A stretch of DNA of 64,000 nucleotides from Cellulosimicrobium cellulans (GTDB taxonomy: Bacteria > Actinomycetota > Actinomycetes > Actinomycetales > Cellulomonadaceae). The DNA is taken from assembly GCF_016907755.1 (NCBI RefSeq), contig NZ_JAFBCN010000001.1, positions 3,720,001 to 3,784,000 on the forward strand. Direction: 5' to 3'. Of this stretch, positions 9,111-19,679 are shown piece after piece (position 1 is the stretch's first letter; each line of letters opens with the position of its first letter). The notes beneath the pieces were generated by a model. It did no database searches. It worked only from the letters and a program-made list of their open reading frames with translations, and was not told where the DNA came from. Both the position numbers and the translations under genes were made by a program.

Positions 9111-10535
9111 GTGTCCGACGAGCGCACGCTCTTCCCCATCACCATGCGCGGGTACGACCGCGTCCAGGTCGAGGCCCAGCTCGCGAAGCTGGAGAAGGCC
9201 GTGGAGGACGCGCGCTCGCGCGTCGAGGCCGCGGACGCCCGCGCCATGCAGCTCACGAGCGAGCTCTCCGACGCGCAGCGTCAGCTCCGCGAGGCGGACC
9301 GCCCCTCGTACGCCGGCCTCGGCTCCCGCATCGAGCAGCTCATGCGCTCCGCTGAGGAGCAGTCCGCGGACATCCTCTCCCAGGCCAACGCCCAGGCCGC
9401 CGACATCATGGCGCGCGCCAAGCTCTCGGCCGGCCAGGTGCGGTCCCGCGCCGAGAACGAGGTCGCCGAGCTCCTCAACAGCGCGCGGCTCGAGTCCGAG
9501 GAGATCCGCGCCACGAGCGCCTCGGAGGCCGAGGGCACGCTGATCAGCGCGCAGCGCCGCGCCGAGGAGTTCGTCGGCTCCGCCGAGCGCGAGGCCGCGC
9601 GCATCCAGAGCGCGATCGCCACCGAGGAGAGCGAGCGGCGCGCGTCCCTCGAGCGCGAGCTCGGCACCCTGCGCGCGACGGCGGAGCGCGAGACGACGGA
9701 GCTGCGCGTCACGACCGAGCGCGAGGCCGCCGAGCTGCGTGCCCGCGTCGCGGCGGAGACCGCCGCTCAGCGCGAAGCCGCCCAGCGCGAGTCCACGGAG
9801 CTCCTGGAGAACGCGCGCCGGGAGGCGCAGCGCCAGGTCGACGAGGCGCAGCGGAAGGCCACCGAGGCCGCCAACGCCGTCACGTCGGAGATGGAGGAGC
9901 TGCGCGACAAGGCCCGCACCGCGCTCGCCGACGCGGAGCTCGACGTCGTGCGCCGCCGCGAGGAGGCGGAGCGCGAGAACGCGGAGCGGCACGCCGCGGC
10001 CAAGGCCGAGACGGAGAAGCTCGTCGCCACCGCCGAGGAGCACGCGGCGGAGGCGGAGAAGCGTGTCGCGCGCGCGCTGGAGCAGGCGGAGAAGGTCCGC
10101 ACGGAGTCGGACGCGTACGTCAAGGACCTCATGTCGACGGCCCGGCGCAACGCCGACCAGATCGTCGCCGAGGCGCGCTCGTTCGCGGACCAGACGGTGA
10201 GCGACGCGAAGGCGGAGGCCGAGCAGCAGCGCAACGTGGCGCAGCGCCAGCTCGAGGACCTCACGCGCCAGCACGACTCGATCAACACCTACCTCGACGA
10301 GCTGCGCGGGCTCCTCGGCGGCGAGGCCGAGCCCGCGAAGGCTCCGGCGAAGAAGGCTGCGGTGCCTGCCGGCACGCCCGCGCAGCAGGCGCGCGCGGCG
10401 CAGCTCCTCACGGCGGAGTTCCCGGTCGTCGCGGAAGAGCCGGACCAGCAGGGCGGGTCGGGCACCTCGACGAAGCGCGGCCCCGCCGGTCAGGCTGACG
10501 TCGAGGCCGAGACCGACGCTCCTGCACCGGCCTGA
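9111..10535 (+). CDS. DivIVA-domain coiled-coil protein (Scy/FilP-like)
   Basis: A 474-residue protein. It starts with a short DivIVA-type motif (ITMRGYDRVQVEAQLAKLEKAV, about residues 11-32) and continues as an almost unbroken Ala/Glu/Arg-rich coiled coil to about residue 410. The tail is Lys/Ala- then acid-rich. The start is GTG at 9111 with GGAGG 8 nt upstream; an ATG 33 nt further in has no ribosome site. In actinobacteria such proteins (Wag31, Scy, FilP) build polar or cytoskeletal assemblies that direct wall growth. The heptad length rather than enzyme motifs drives the call. The next gene starts 3 bp after the stop, so they form an operon. Confidence 0.83.
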   Translation: MSDERTLFPITMRGYDRVQVEAQLAKLEKAVEDARSRVEAADARAMQLTSELSDAQRQLREADRPSYAGLGSRIEQLMRSAEEQSADILSQANAQAADIMARAKLSAGQVRSRAENEVAELLNSARLESEEIRATSASEAEGTLISAQRRAEEFVGSAEREAARIQSAIATEESERRASLERELGTLRATAERETTELRVTTEREAAELRARVAAETAAQREAAQRESTELLENARREAQRQVDEAQRKATEAANAVTSEMEELRDKARTALADAELDVVRRREEAERENAERHAAAKAETEKLVATAEEHAAEAEKRVARALEQAEKVRTESDAYVKDLMSTARRNADQIVAEARSFADQTVSDAKAEAEQQRNVAQRQLEDLTRQHDSINTYLDELRGLLGGEAEPAKAPAKKAAVPAGTPAQQARAAQLLTAEFPVVAEEPDQQGGSGTSTKRGPAGQADVEAETDAPAPA

Positions 10536-10538
10536 CCG

Positions 10539-10985
10539 GTGTCCTCCGCGGACCCCGCGGGCCGCACCGGGTCCGCTGCCGACGACTGGCGTCGGCAGCG
10601 GACCGAGGCCGCGGCGCACCAGCAGCGCGAGCTCGACCGCCAGCGCGCGCGGGAGAGCGCCGCGGCCCGCTCGCTCCTCGCCGAGTTCGTGGTGCGCGCC
10701 CGTGAGCGCGGCCTCGCGCCCGAGCCGCTGCGCGCCCGGTCGTTCGACGGCACGGCCACCTACCGGACCCCGCTCCAGGGCTGGTACCTGCGCCGCAACC
10801 GCAGCGTCGCGGTCGGCGAGGACGGGGAGTTCTACGTGCTCGGGGTCCCCGGCACCGTGCTGGGACGGCTGCGCGGGGTGAGCGTCGAGCCGTCGGACCC
10901 GCCGCTCGTGCTCGGCAAGGGCGGACGGGACGGCGAGTCGATCGACCTCGCGGACGCGCTCGCGCTCGTGCTCGACGGCCGCTGA
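10539..10985 (+). CDS. Conserved hypothetical protein paired with the DivIVA-like gene
   Basis: A 148-residue soluble protein of unknown function. Residues about 15-50 form a charged helix (Arg/Glu/Gln/Ala), perhaps a short coiled coil. The rest is a small alpha/beta domain with TPLQGWYLRRNRSVAVGEDGEFYVL and a Gly-rich turn. The GTG start at 10539 is 3 bp after the stop of the coiled-coil gene and has only a weak ribosome site, so translation probably relies on coupling. The helix and position suggest it may bind the DivIVA-like partner, which is inference only. Confidence 0.7.
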   Translation: MSSADPAGRTGSAADDWRRQRTEAAAHQQRELDRQRARESAAARSLLAEFVVRARERGLAPEPLRARSFDGTATYRTPLQGWYLRRNRSVAVGEDGEFYVLGVPGTVLGRLRGVSVEPSDPPLVLGKGGRDGESIDLADALALVLDGR

Positions 10986-11037
10986 CCGCCCCGGCCCGCC
11001 GACGCGCAGGCGCGTGGCCGGCCGTGGCCGGCCGGGC

Positions 11038-11826
11038 TCAGGCCGAGGCGCGGGCCAGGAGGTCGGCCAGGGCGTCCGCCACGGCGGCCGGGTCCTCGAC
11101 CGCGCTCATGTGCCCGGCGCCCGTCACCTGGACCAGCTGCGCGGCGGGTGCGGCAGCGGCCATGTGCTCGGCCTCCGCCGCGGGCGTGAGCGCGTCCTCC
11201 TCCCCCACGACCACGGCCACCGGGCCGGCGAACCCCTCGAGCACGTGGGTGCGGTCCGGCCGGGCCGCCATAGCGCGCTGCGACCACGCGACACCGTCGG
11301 GCCGCTGCCCGCGGATCCACTCCTCGAGCCGTGCCGTGAGGTGCTTGCGCGCGGCCTTGCTCGTCTCCCCGAGCATCACGCCCGGCATGCCGAGGACGGC
11401 GTCGACGGTCTGGGACCGCGCGGCCTCGTCCGCGACGCGCAGCCGGTTGGCGCGGGCCTCGTCGGTGTCAGCGGTCGACTTGGTGTCCACGAGCCCGAGC
11501 CCGGCGACCAGGCCGGGGTGCCGCTCCGCGAGAGCGAGCGCGACGTAGCCGCCCATCGACAGCCCCGCGACGACCGCGCGCGTGATCCCCGCCGCGGTGA
11601 GCGCGGCGGCGGTGGCGTCGGCCGCGGTGTCGATCGACGCCGGCTCGCCCGCCAGCGGGCTCGCGCCGAGCCCCGGGAGGTCGACGGCGACGACGGTGGG
11701 CTCGCCCGGCAGCGCGGCCGCGACGTCGGCCCACATGCGGTGGTCCAGCGGGAAGCCGTGCAGCAGCACGAGCGGTGTCCCGTACCCCTCGCGCAGCGTG
11801 AAGGTCTCGAGCGGGGCCGTCGTCAC
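11038..11826 (-). CDS. Alpha/beta hydrolase
   Basis: A 262-residue cytoplasmic alpha/beta-hydrolase of the 3-oxoadipate enol-lactonase/epoxide-hydrolase-like group. Motifs seen are the oxyanion loop LLHGFPLDHRMW (about 21-32), nucleophile elbow GLSMGG (Ser at about 93), acid region VVGEEDALTP, and His in GAGHMS near the C-terminus. The start is GTG at 11826, just behind GAGGAGG; longer frames upstream have no signal. The substrate cannot be read from the sequence. It lies 77 bp downstream of another hydrolase on the same strand. Confidence 0.85.
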   Translation of the reverse strand: MTTAPLETFTLREGYGTPLVLLHGFPLDHRMWADVAAALPGEPTVVAVDLPGLGASPLAGEPASIDTAADATAAALTAAGITRAVVAGLSMGGYVALALAERHPGLVAGLGLVDTKSTADTDEARANRLRVADEAARSQTVDAVLGMPGVMLGETSKAARKHLTARLEEWIRGQRPDGVAWSQRAMAARPDRTHVLEGFAGPVAVVVGEEDALTPAAEAEHMAAAAPAAQLVQVTGAGHMSAVEDPAAVADALADLLARASA

Positions 11827-11903
11827 GTCGTCCTCCTCAGGTCGTGCTTCCGTCGTCAGCTCTCGCTCCACCGTGCCACGGCCGCGACCGTCCCGCCCAG
11901 GTG

Positions 11904-12755
11904 TCAGTCGTCGACGCCGTCCGACCGGCTCGCCTCGTAGCTCGCCTGGTCGGAGTCGGCGGTGTCGCGCTCGGCCGTCACGGCCCCGGTCGTGTCGCCG
12001 GACCACTCGGTCGGCAGCGGCAGCGGGAACCCCGGTCGGACGTGACCGACGATCTCGTCGAGCACCCGCCGCACCGACGGCTCGCCCACCCACAGGTGCT
12101 TGGCGCCGTCGACGCCGATCACCTCCGCGTTGCGCACGCGCGCGAAGCGTCGGCGCGCCTCGTCGGGGCGCAGGTAGTCGTCGAGCTCGGGGACGAGCAC
12201 CACGAGCGGCTTGCCGAACGCGTCCCACCGGTCGAGGTCCTCGTCCGTCGCCCGGTGCAGCGGCGGCGACAGCAGGATCGCGCCCTCCACGGCCGGGTCG
12301 GTCCCGTGCTTGAGCGCGAGCTCGGTCCCGAACGACCACCCCACGAGCCAGGGGTGCGGCAGGTCGCGGAACTCGGCGAGCTCGATGGCCGCGGCGACGT
12401 CGAAGCGCTCGGCCTCACCGCCGTCGAACGAGCCCTCGCTCGTGCCACGGGGCGACGACGTCCCGCGCGTGTTGAACCGCAGCACCGCGAGGTCGGCGAG
12501 CGCGGGCAGGCGCCAGGCCGCCTTCCGGTACACGTGCGAGTCCATGTAGCCGCCGTGCGTGGGCAGCGGGTGGAGCGTCACCAGCGTCGCGACCGGGTCG
12601 CGGTCCGCGGGGAGCGCGAGCTCGCCGACGAGCGTCAGCCCGTCCGCGGTGTGCAGCTCGACGTCCTCGCGCCGCGCGGGCAGGACCGTCAGGGACCGGA
12701 TGGGGGTGGGGCCGGCCGGTGCGTCAGCCCCGGCGGGCTCGGGTGCGGTGCTCAT
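11904..12755 (-). CDS. Alpha/beta hydrolase (dienelactone hydrolase/CocE-like fold)
   Basis: A 283-residue soluble hydrolase. It begins with a Pro/Ala-rich stretch, then VATLVTLHPLPTHGG (oxyanion side), LRFNTRGTSSPRG, and the elbow VGWSFGTELALKHG. The elbow has the order G-W-S-F-G, so Ser at about 143 is the nucleophile candidate. The late acid and His regions are LVPELDDYLRP and DGAKHLWVGEP. The acidic C-terminal 40 residues are low complexity. This organisation resembles prolyl-oligopeptidase-like esterases that act on short acyl chains, but the substrate is unknown. The start ATG at 12755 is the first in frame. Confidence 0.8.
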   Translation of the reverse strand: MSTAPEPAGADAPAGPTPIRSLTVLPARREDVELHTADGLTLVGELALPADRDPVATLVTLHPLPTHGGYMDSHVYRKAAWRLPALADLAVLRFNTRGTSSPRGTSEGSFDGGEAERFDVAAAIELAEFRDLPHPWLVGWSFGTELALKHGTDPAVEGAILLSPPLHRATDEDLDRWDAFGKPLVVLVPELDDYLRPDEARRRFARVRNAEVIGVDGAKHLWVGEPSVRRVLDEIVGHVRPGFPLPLPTEWSGDTTGAVTAERDTADSDQASYEASRSDGVDD

Positions 12756-12786
12756 CGTGGTCGAGCCTAGTTCGTCCGCCGCGGAC

Positions 12787-13092
12787 CTATCGGGGCCGAC
12801 GACGCCCGCGCGCCTGCCAGCACGACGTGTGCCAGTGCCGGCGGTGGTCGAGCGCCGTCTCGGCACCGAAGAACGAGTCCTCCTGCCACGCCACGACGTG
12901 CCCCGTCCCGGGCGGGATCTCCTGGTTGCACCCCGGGCACAGGTACGTCTTGGACCCGCCGCGCACGGTCCGGACCTGCCACTCGCCGTCGGCCCCGGAC
13001 TCGCGGCGCGCGCCGCCGAGGGCACGGTCCAGGTCGAGGGGCGCGGGCTCCGCCCCCCAGGGTCGCTTGCGGGACGGTCGACGGGACGGCAT
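12787..13092 (-). CDS. Small zinc-ribbon-like protein
   Basis: A 101-residue basic protein with YLCPGCNQEIPPGTGHVV followed 23 residues later by HRRHWHTSCW. The Cys-X2-Cys plus His/Cys pattern is a plausible zinc site. The N-terminus (PSRRPSRKRP) and C-terminus (RGRRRPR) are strongly basic, which would suit nucleic-acid binding. Similar actinobacterial proteins are often labelled ATP/GTP-binding, but no P-loop is present here, so I do not use that name. The start ATG at 13092 is 31 bp upstream of the hydrolase gene's ATG side, on the same strand. Confidence 0.7.
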   Translation of the reverse strand: MPSRRPSRKRPWGAEPAPLDLDRALGGARRESGADGEWQVRTVRGGSKTYLCPGCNQEIPPGTGHVVAWQEDSFFGAETALDHRRHWHTSCWQARGRRRPR

Positions 13093-13331
13093 GCGCCCAT
13101 TCTCCCCCGGCGCCGCGCGCGGAGCGGCTGGCGTGCGGGACCGACGGACGGACGGGACTGCAGCTCCCAGCGGGTGTCCAGGCAGGACCGCTAGAGTGTC
13201 CGCGCCGGTGCTGCACCCGGCGCGCGGCCGCGAGGCAGCCCCGACCCGGGACGCCGACGACCGTCGTCGTGCAGGTGCGGCCCAGACCCGACGGCCCCGC
13301 GTCGTCCCACCGACCCGAAGGACCCCCTCTC

Positions 13332-14303
13332 GTGAAGCACCGCACCCTGCGCGGCGTCGCCGCGCTCACCCTGGGCGCCGCCCTCGTCCTCTCCGGCTGC
13401 GCCTCGGAGGGCGGCGGCTCCGGCGACGAGACGTCGTCGAGCCCGTCCGCGGCCGACGGCGCCAGCGACGCCGCGACGTCGTCGCCCGAGGACGTCGCGG
13501 CGCTCGAGGCTGTGACGGTCACCGGCGACCCCGGCGCCGAGCCGACCGTGGAGTTCGACCAGCCGTTCGAGGTCTCCGCCGCGGCCGCCATCTCGCTGAA
13601 CGACGGCGACGGCGAGGAGATCGCCAAGGGGCAGCAGATCACGATGCACACAGCGGCGTTCTCCGGAACGGACGGCTCCAAGATGGGGTCGACGTGGGAG
13701 ACGGACTCCCCCGAGCAGCTGATCATCGACGACGCGATCTTCCCGCAGCTCCTCGACGTCGTCGTCGGCAAGAAGGTCGGCACCCGCTTCCTGTTCGCCA
13801 ACCCGACGACGGACCAGACGACGGGTGAGCCGATCACCTACCTCACCATCGGTGAGGTCACCGGTGTCAAGACCATCCCGTCGCGCGCCGAGGGCGAGGC
13901 GGTCACGCCTGCCGAGGGCCTGCCGACCGTGACGCTCGACGACACCGGCAAGCCGACCATCGAGATCCCCGAGGGCTACGAGGCCCCGACCGAGCTCGTC
14001 GCGCAGACGCTCATCAAGGGCACCGGCCCGGTCGTCACCGAGGACCAGACCGTCACCGCCCACTACACGGGCATGCTGCTCGACGGCACCGTCTTCGACT
14101 CGTCGTGGGACCGCGGCGCTCCGACGAGCTTCTCGCTCCAGCAGGTGATCCCGGGCTGGACGCAGGGCCTCGCCGGGCAGACCGTCGGCAGCCAGGTGCT
14201 GCTCGTCATCCCGTCGGAGCTGGGCTACGGCGCGCAGGGCAGCGGCACGATCCCCGCGGACTCCCCGCTCGTCTTCGTCGTGGACATCCTCGACGCGCAG
14301 TGA
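13332..14303 (+). CDS. FKBP-type peptidyl-prolyl isomerase lipoprotein
   Basis: A 323-residue extracytoplasmic PPIase that helps proteins fold after export. The signal peptide ends in the lipobox VLSGCAS (Cys at about 22), then a Ser/Asp-rich linker follows. The C-terminal domain (about 225-323) is a full FKBP with the usual VTAHYTGMLLDGTVFDSSWDRG, VIPGWTQGLAG and LGYGAQGSGTIP segments. The middle part (about 75-195) looks like a second, degraded FKBP repeat with IAKGQQITMHTAAFSG and GKKVGTRFLF. The start is GTG at 13332; AAGGA lies 10 nt upstream, further than ideal. A strong hairpin follows the gene. Confidence 0.92.
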   Translation: MKHRTLRGVAALTLGAALVLSGCASEGGGSGDETSSSPSAADGASDAATSSPEDVAALEAVTVTGDPGAEPTVEFDQPFEVSAAAAISLNDGDGEEIAKGQQITMHTAAFSGTDGSKMGSTWETDSPEQLIIDDAIFPQLLDVVVGKKVGTRFLFANPTTDQTTGEPITYLTIGEVTGVKTIPSRAEGEAVTPAEGLPTVTLDDTGKPTIEIPEGYEAPTELVAQTLIKGTGPVVTEDQTVTAHYTGMLLDGTVFDSSWDRGAPTSFSLQQVIPGWTQGLAGQTVGSQVLLVIPSELGYGAQGSGTIPADSPLVFVVDILDAQ

Positions 14304-14316
14304 TCCCCGCCTGACC

Positions 14317-14357
14317 CGACGAGGGCCGCGCCCCACCACGGGGTGCGGCCCTCGTCG
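14317..14357 (+). terminator. Terminator after the FKBP gene
   Basis: A 13-bp perfect outer stem (CGACGAGGGCCGC) continues through one G-T pair into a CCCC/GGGG inner stem with an ACCAC loop. It begins 14 bases after the stop codon. Confidence 0.85.
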
Positions 14358-14439
14358 CGTCCGCGACCGGTCTGGGTCCGGGACGGGGGTCCTGGCTCGT
14401 CGGGACCCGGGACGGGCGGGACCCGCGCGTCGCGCGACG

Positions 14440-14445
14440 TACTCT
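14440..14445 (+). promoter_or_regulatory. Candidate -10 element of a leaderless promoter
   Basis: TACTCT fits the actinobacterial TANNNT -10 and ends 6 bases before the ATG at 14452. Transcription would then start at or next to that ATG. There is no ribosome site before the ATG, which fits a leaderless mRNA. Confidence 0.5.
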
Positions 14446-14451
14446 CGATCC

Positions 14452-15012
14452 ATGACGGACGCCTCCACGACCCCGGTCCCCGCCGTGCCCGACGACGCGT
14501 CGTCGCCGAGCCCCGCCGTCCCGCCCGAGCGCGAGGTGCTCACGTGGGAGACGTTCGGCGTCGCCGCGCGCGAGCTCGCCGAGCAGGTCGTGGCGAGCGG
14601 GTTCCGGCCCGAGGTCGTCGTCGCCGTCGCGCGCGGCGGCCTCCTGCCCGGCGGCGCGGTCGCGTACGCGCTCGGGACCAAGGGCGTCGGGACGCTCAAC
14701 GTCGAGTTCTACACCGACATCGGCCAGACCCTCACCGACCCGCGCGTGCTCCCGCCGCTCATGGACACGTCCGACCTGCCTGGCGCGCACGTGCTCGTGG
14801 TCGACGACGTCGCGGACTCCGGCCGTACGCTCGCCCTGGTCATGGAGATGCTCAGTACCCACGGCGCCGAGGCGCGCTCCGCGGTGCTGTACACCAAGCC
14901 GCGCACGATCATCCAGCCGGACTACTCGTGGAAGGACACCGACCTGTGGATCACGTTCCCGTGGTCGGCCGACCCGCCGGTCGAGGGCGCGCAGCCCCGG
15001 CCCGCTGACTGA
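14452..15012 (+). CDS. Phosphoribosyltransferase (xanthine/guanine PRT-like)
   Basis: A 186-residue cytoplasmic type I phosphoribosyltransferase. The PRPP loop VLVVDDVADSGRTL sits at about 121-134, with VVVAVARGGLLPGG upstream supplying the flexible-loop side. The late WITFPW motif resembles the hood residues of xanthine-guanine enzymes, so purine salvage is the best guess. The first 30 residues are Pro/Ser/Ala-rich and probably disordered. No ribosome site precedes the ATG, and a -10-like TACTCT suggests a leaderless message. Its last 62 bp overlap the end of the convergent esterase gene. Confidence 0.85.
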   Translation: MTDASTTPVPAVPDDASSPSPAVPPEREVLTWETFGVAARELAEQVVASGFRPEVVVAVARGGLLPGGAVAYALGTKGVGTLNVEFYTDIGQTLTDPRVLPPLMDTSDLPGAHVLVVDDVADSGRTLALVMEMLSTHGAEARSAVLYTKPRTIIQPDYSWKDTDLWITFPWSADPPVEGAQPRPAD

Positions 15013-16201
15013 CACCCTCCCGCGGCGGGCCCGCGGGTCGCCGGGCCTCGGCGAGGACCCAGGCAGTGAAGGCGTCCACCCCGTCGACGACCGCCTCGAA
15101 GCGGGGCGAGTGGAAGACGTCGAACGAGTGCTGCCCCCCGGGCAGCTCGGCGTAGACCACGGTGTTCGTCGCGGCGCGTCGCAGGCGCGCGACGAGGTGC
15201 CGCGCGCCCTCCACGGTGCCCCAGCCGTCCTTGGTCCCGTGGGCGACGAAGAACGGCGGCGCCTCGCCGTGGACGTACCCCTGGGGCTGGAGGACGGGCG
15301 GTGGCCCGGCCGGCTCCGCGCCGAAGTAGTGGCCGTAGTAGCCGTAGAGGAGGATCGCCCCGGAGACCGAGGTGTCGGCCTGCTCGAAGCCTGGCTGGAA
15401 CCGCGGGTCGCCCGGGGTGAGCGCGCACAGGCCGGCGAGGTTCGCGCCGGCGGAGCTGCCCGCCACGAACACTCTCGCCGGGTCGGCACCGTACTCCCCG
15501 CCGTGCTCGCGGACCCACGCGATGACCTTCTTGGCATCGATCTGGTGGTCGGGGAACGTGACCTGGGGGCGCAGCCGGTAGTTCGCGCTCACGCACACCC
15601 AGCCCCGGCTCGCGAGCCAGGTCAGCAACGGCAGCGCCTCGCGGCTCTTCTCCCCTCCGGTGAACCCGCCGCCGTGGAAGTAGACCAGCACCGGTGCGTC
15701 CTGGGGCACGTCACGGCGCCGGTAGAGATCGAGGAGGTTGCGGCGACCGGCATCGCCGTAGGCGATGTTCCTGATCCGCTCCACGTCCCGGCGCGACCGC
15801 ACGAACGGCGTCAGCAGGATCCGGGCCCAGGGACGGTGCCGCCGGAGCGGCGCGTCCACCCGTTCGCGCCAGTCCGGGCCGAGCCCCTCCGCCAGTGCCC
15901 GCCGCACCGACCGGTCGCTGCGCACGCCCCGCCACGCGACGACCACCAGTCCCGCGGCGACGACGACGGCGACTCCGGCCGTGACCCGGCCTCCCGTCGT
16001 CCCCAGGTCACCCTCGGCGGCCGCCAGGGCGGTGGACGCGACCAGGAGGTACATCGCCAGGAACGGCACCTCGTTGACCACCATGCCGAAGATCCAGCTC
16101 GCCCGCGCCAGCAGGTGGGGTCGACGAGGTGCGACGGCCGCGAAGAAGGTGCACCAGCCGACGACCACCACGACCACCACGTACCCGATCGGCCAGGTCA
16201 T
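14951..16201 (-). CDS. Membrane-anchored alpha/beta hydrolase (lipase/esterase, HSL-like)
   Basis: A 416-residue protein. Three hydrophobic helices occupy about residues 4-125 (one starts IGYVVVVVVVGW). An esterase domain of the hormone-sensitive-lipase type follows, with the oxyanion motif YFHGGGFTGG, nucleophile GSSAGANLAG, acid in HGTKDGWG and His in GGQHSFDVF. It probably hydrolyses short-chain esters at the membrane. The start is ATG at 16201 with AGGGGG nearby; a TTG 18 nt earlier is the alternative. The last about 20 codons overlap the convergent phosphoribosyltransferase gene by 62 bp, so the C-terminal tail (Pro/Arg-rich) is probably unimportant. Confidence 0.85.
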   Translation of the reverse strand: MTWPIGYVVVVVVVGWCTFFAAVAPRRPHLLARASWIFGMVVNEVPFLAMYLLVASTALAAAEGDLGTTGGRVTAGVAVVVAAGLVVVAWRGVRSDRSVRRALAEGLGPDWRERVDAPLRRHRPWARILLTPFVRSRRDVERIRNIAYGDAGRRNLLDLYRRRDVPQDAPVLVYFHGGGFTGGEKSREALPLLTWLASRGWVCVSANYRLRPQVTFPDHQIDAKKVIAWVREHGGEYGADPARVFVAGSSAGANLAGLCALTPGDPRFQPGFEQADTSVSGAILLYGYYGHYFGAEPAGPPPVLQPQGYVHGEAPPFFVAHGTKDGWGTVEGARHLVARLRRAATNTVVYAELPGGQHSFDVFHSPRFEAVVDGVDAFTAWVLAEARRPAGPPREGVSQRAGAARPRPAGRPTTGT

Positions 16202-16315
16202 CGTCGCCCCCTGTCGCAACGCTCCGTCTCGTCCCGAACGGTAGGCCCGGAGGCGGTGCGTGGCAATACGAGGCGTTCCTCCCGGTCTCCGGCCCGCGGG
16301 GTCCGGGAGCCGAAG

Positions 16316-16349
16316 GGCCCGGCACCGCAGGTTGCTGCGGTGCCGGGCC
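16316..16349 (-). terminator. Terminator of the nrd operon
   Basis: A perfect 15-bp stem, GGCCCGGCACCGCAG against its complement, with a four-base GTTG loop, located 39 bp after the nrdF stop. Confidence 0.85.
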
Positions 16350-16388
16350 TGGTCGTCGCCTCGTGGCGAGGGGTCCTGGAGACGTGTC

Positions 16389-17507
<1,119 letters not shown>

Positions 17508-19679
17508 CTACAGCATGCAGCTGACGCAACCCTCGACCTCCGTGCCCTCCAGGGCCATCTGGCGGAGGCGGATGTAGTAGAGCGTCTTGATGCCCTTGCG
17601 CCACGCGTAGATCTGCGCGCGGTTGACGTCGCGCGTCGTGACCGTGTCCTTGAAGAACAGCGTGAGGCTGAGGCCCTGGTCGACGTGCTGCGTCGCGGCG
17701 GCGTACGTGTCGATGATCTTCTCGAAGCCGATCTCGTACGCGTCCTCGTAGTACTCGAGGTTGTCGTTCGTCAGGTAGGGCGCCGGGTAGTAGACGCGCC
17801 CGATCTTGCCCTCCTTGCGGATCTCGATCTTCGACGGCACCGGGTGGATCGAGGACGTCGAGTTGTTGATGTAGGAGATCGAGCCGGTCGGCGGGACGGC
17901 CTGGAGGTTCTGGTTGTAGATCCCGTGCTCCATGACCGAGGCCTTGAGGGCCTTCCAGTCGTCCTGCGTCGGCACGTGCACGCCGGCGTCGGCGAAGAGC
18001 TGGCGCACGCGCTCGGTCTCCGGCTCCCACACCTGGTCGGTGTACTTGTCGAAGTACTCCCCCGTCGCGTACTTCGAGTCCTCGAAGCCGCCGAACGCGC
18101 GCCCGCGCTCGATCGCGAGGCGGTTCGACGCCGCGATCGCGTGGTAGGCGACCGTGTAGAAGTAGATGTTGGTGAAGTCGACGCCCTCGGTGGAGCCGTA
18201 GTGGATCCGCTCGCGCGCGAGGTAGCCGTGGAGGTTCATCTGGCCGAGGCCGATCGCGTGGCCCGCCTCGTTCGCCCGCTTGATCGACGGCACGGACTCG
18301 ATGCTCGTCTGGTCGGAGACCGCGGTGAGCGCGCGGATCGCGGTGTCGATCGTCTTGGCGAAGTCCGGCGAGTCCATCGTCTTCGCGATGTTCAGCGAGC
18401 CGAGGTTGCAGGAGATGTCGCGGCCGACGTGGTCGTACGAGAGGTCCTCGTTGAACGTCGACGGCGTCGAGACCTGGAGGATCTCCGAGCACAGGTTCGA
18501 GTGGGTGATGCGGCCCTTGATCGGGTTCGCCTTGTTCACCGTGTCCTCGAACATGATGTACGGGTAGCCGGACTCGAACTGGAGCTCGGCGATCGTCTGG
18601 AAGAAGTCGCGCGCCTTGATCTTCGTCTTGCGGATGCGCGAGTCGTCGACCATCTCGTCGTACTTCTCGGTGACCGAGATGTCGGCGAACGGCTTGCCGT
18701 AGACGCGCTCGACGTCGTACGGCGAGAAGAGGTACATGTCCTCGTTCTTCTTGGCGAGCTCGAACGTGATGTCCGGGATCACGACGCCCAGCGACAGCGT
18801 CTTGATGCGGATCTTCTCGTCCGCGTTCTCGCGCTTGGTGTCGAGGAACCGCAGGATGTCCGGGTGGTGCGCGTGCAGGTACACGGCGCCGGCGCCCTGG
18901 CGCGCGCCGAGCTGGTTCGCGTAGGAGAACGAGTCCTCGAGCAGCTTCATCACGGGGATGACGCCGGACGACTGGTTCTCGATGTGCTTGATGGGCGCGC
19001 CGTGCTCGCGGATGTTCGACAGGAGCAGCGCGACGCCGCCGCCGCGCTTGGAGAGCTGCAGCGCGGAGTTGATGCCCCGCGCGATGGACTCCATGTTGTC
19101 CTCGATGCGCAGCAGGAAGCAGGACACGGGCTCGCCGCGCTGCGCCTTGCCGACGTTGAGGAACGTCGGGGTCGCGGGCTGGAAGCGGCCCGAGATGACC
19201 TCCTCGACGATGTCGAGCGCGGCCTGCTCGTTCCCGTCCGCGAGGCCGAGCGCGACCATGCACACGCGGTCCTCGAAGCGCTCCAGGTACCGCTTCCCGT
19301 CGAACGTCTTGAGCGTGTACGACGTGTAGTACTTGAACGCGCCGAGGAACGTCTCGAACCGGAACTTCTTGGCGTACGCGAACTCGAAGAGGGACTTCAC
19401 GAACGCGCGGTCGTACTTCGCGAGGACGGCCGGGTCGTAGTACTTGTTCTCGACGAGGTAGTCGAGCTTCTCCTGGAGGTCGTGGAAGAAGACGGTGTTC
19501 TGGTTGACGTGCTGGAGGAAGTACGCGCGCGCGGCCTCGCGGTCCTTGTCGAACTGGATCTCGCCGTTCGGGCCGTAGAGGTTCAGCATCGCGTTGAGCG
19601 CGTGGTAGTCGAGCTGGGTGCTGGCCAGCGGCACCTGCTGGGGCGCGACGTCACCTGCCACTGCGCTCGCGGAGTTCAC
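17508..19679 (-). CDS. nrdE: Ribonucleoside-diphosphate reductase class Ib, large (catalytic) subunit
   Basis: NrdE reduces NDPs to dNDPs using the NrdF radical and electrons from NrdH. About 723 residues, typical for class Ib, with no N-terminal ATP cone of the class Ia type. Segments seen are [23 protein letters not shown] (active-site Cys), [36 protein letters not shown] and the C-terminal redox pair EGCVSCML. The start is GTG at 19679, which overlaps the nrdI stop as GTGA and gives coupling. A TTG at 19706 is an alternative that would add nine residues. The gene sits third in nrdH-nrdI-nrdE-nrdF, controlled by the boxes at 20570-20619. Confidence 0.95.
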   Translation of the reverse strand: MNSASAVAGDVAPQQVPLASTQLDYHALNAMLNLYGPNGEIQFDKDREAARAYFLQHVNQNTVFFHDLQEKLDYLVENKYYDPAVLAKYDRAFVKSLFEFAYAKKFRFETFLGAFKYYTSYTLKTFDGKRYLERFEDRVCMVALGLADGNEQAALDIVEEVISGRFQPATPTFLNVGKAQRGEPVSCFLLRIEDNMESIARGINSALQLSKRGGGVALLLSNIREHGAPIKHIENQSSGVIPVMKLLEDSFSYANQLGARQGAGAVYLHAHHPDILRFLDTKRENADEKIRIKTLSLGVVIPDITFELAKKNEDMYLFSPYDVERVYGKPFADISVTEKYDEMVDDSRIRKTKIKARDFFQTIAELQFESGYPYIMFEDTVNKANPIKGRITHSNLCSEILQVSTPSTFNEDLSYDHVGRDISCNLGSLNIAKTMDSPDFAKTIDTAIRALTAVSDQTSIESVPSIKRANEAGHAIGLGQMNLHGYLARERIHYGSTEGVDFTNIYFYTVAYHAIAASNRLAIERGRAFGGFEDSKYATGEYFDKYTDQVWEPETERVRQLFADAGVHVPTQDDWKALKASVMEHGIYNQNLQAVPPTGSISYINNSTSSIHPVPSKIEIRKEGKIGRVYYPAPYLTNDNLEYYEDAYEIGFEKIIDTYAAATQHVDQGLSLTLFFKDTVTTRDVNRAQIYAWRKGIKTLYYIRLRQMALEGTEVEGCVSCML

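Noticed and set aside
14951-15012. 62-bp convergent overlap considered as a mis-set gene end
   Set aside because: Both frames close naturally and both proteins keep their motifs well before the overlap; the overlapping tails are low complexity.
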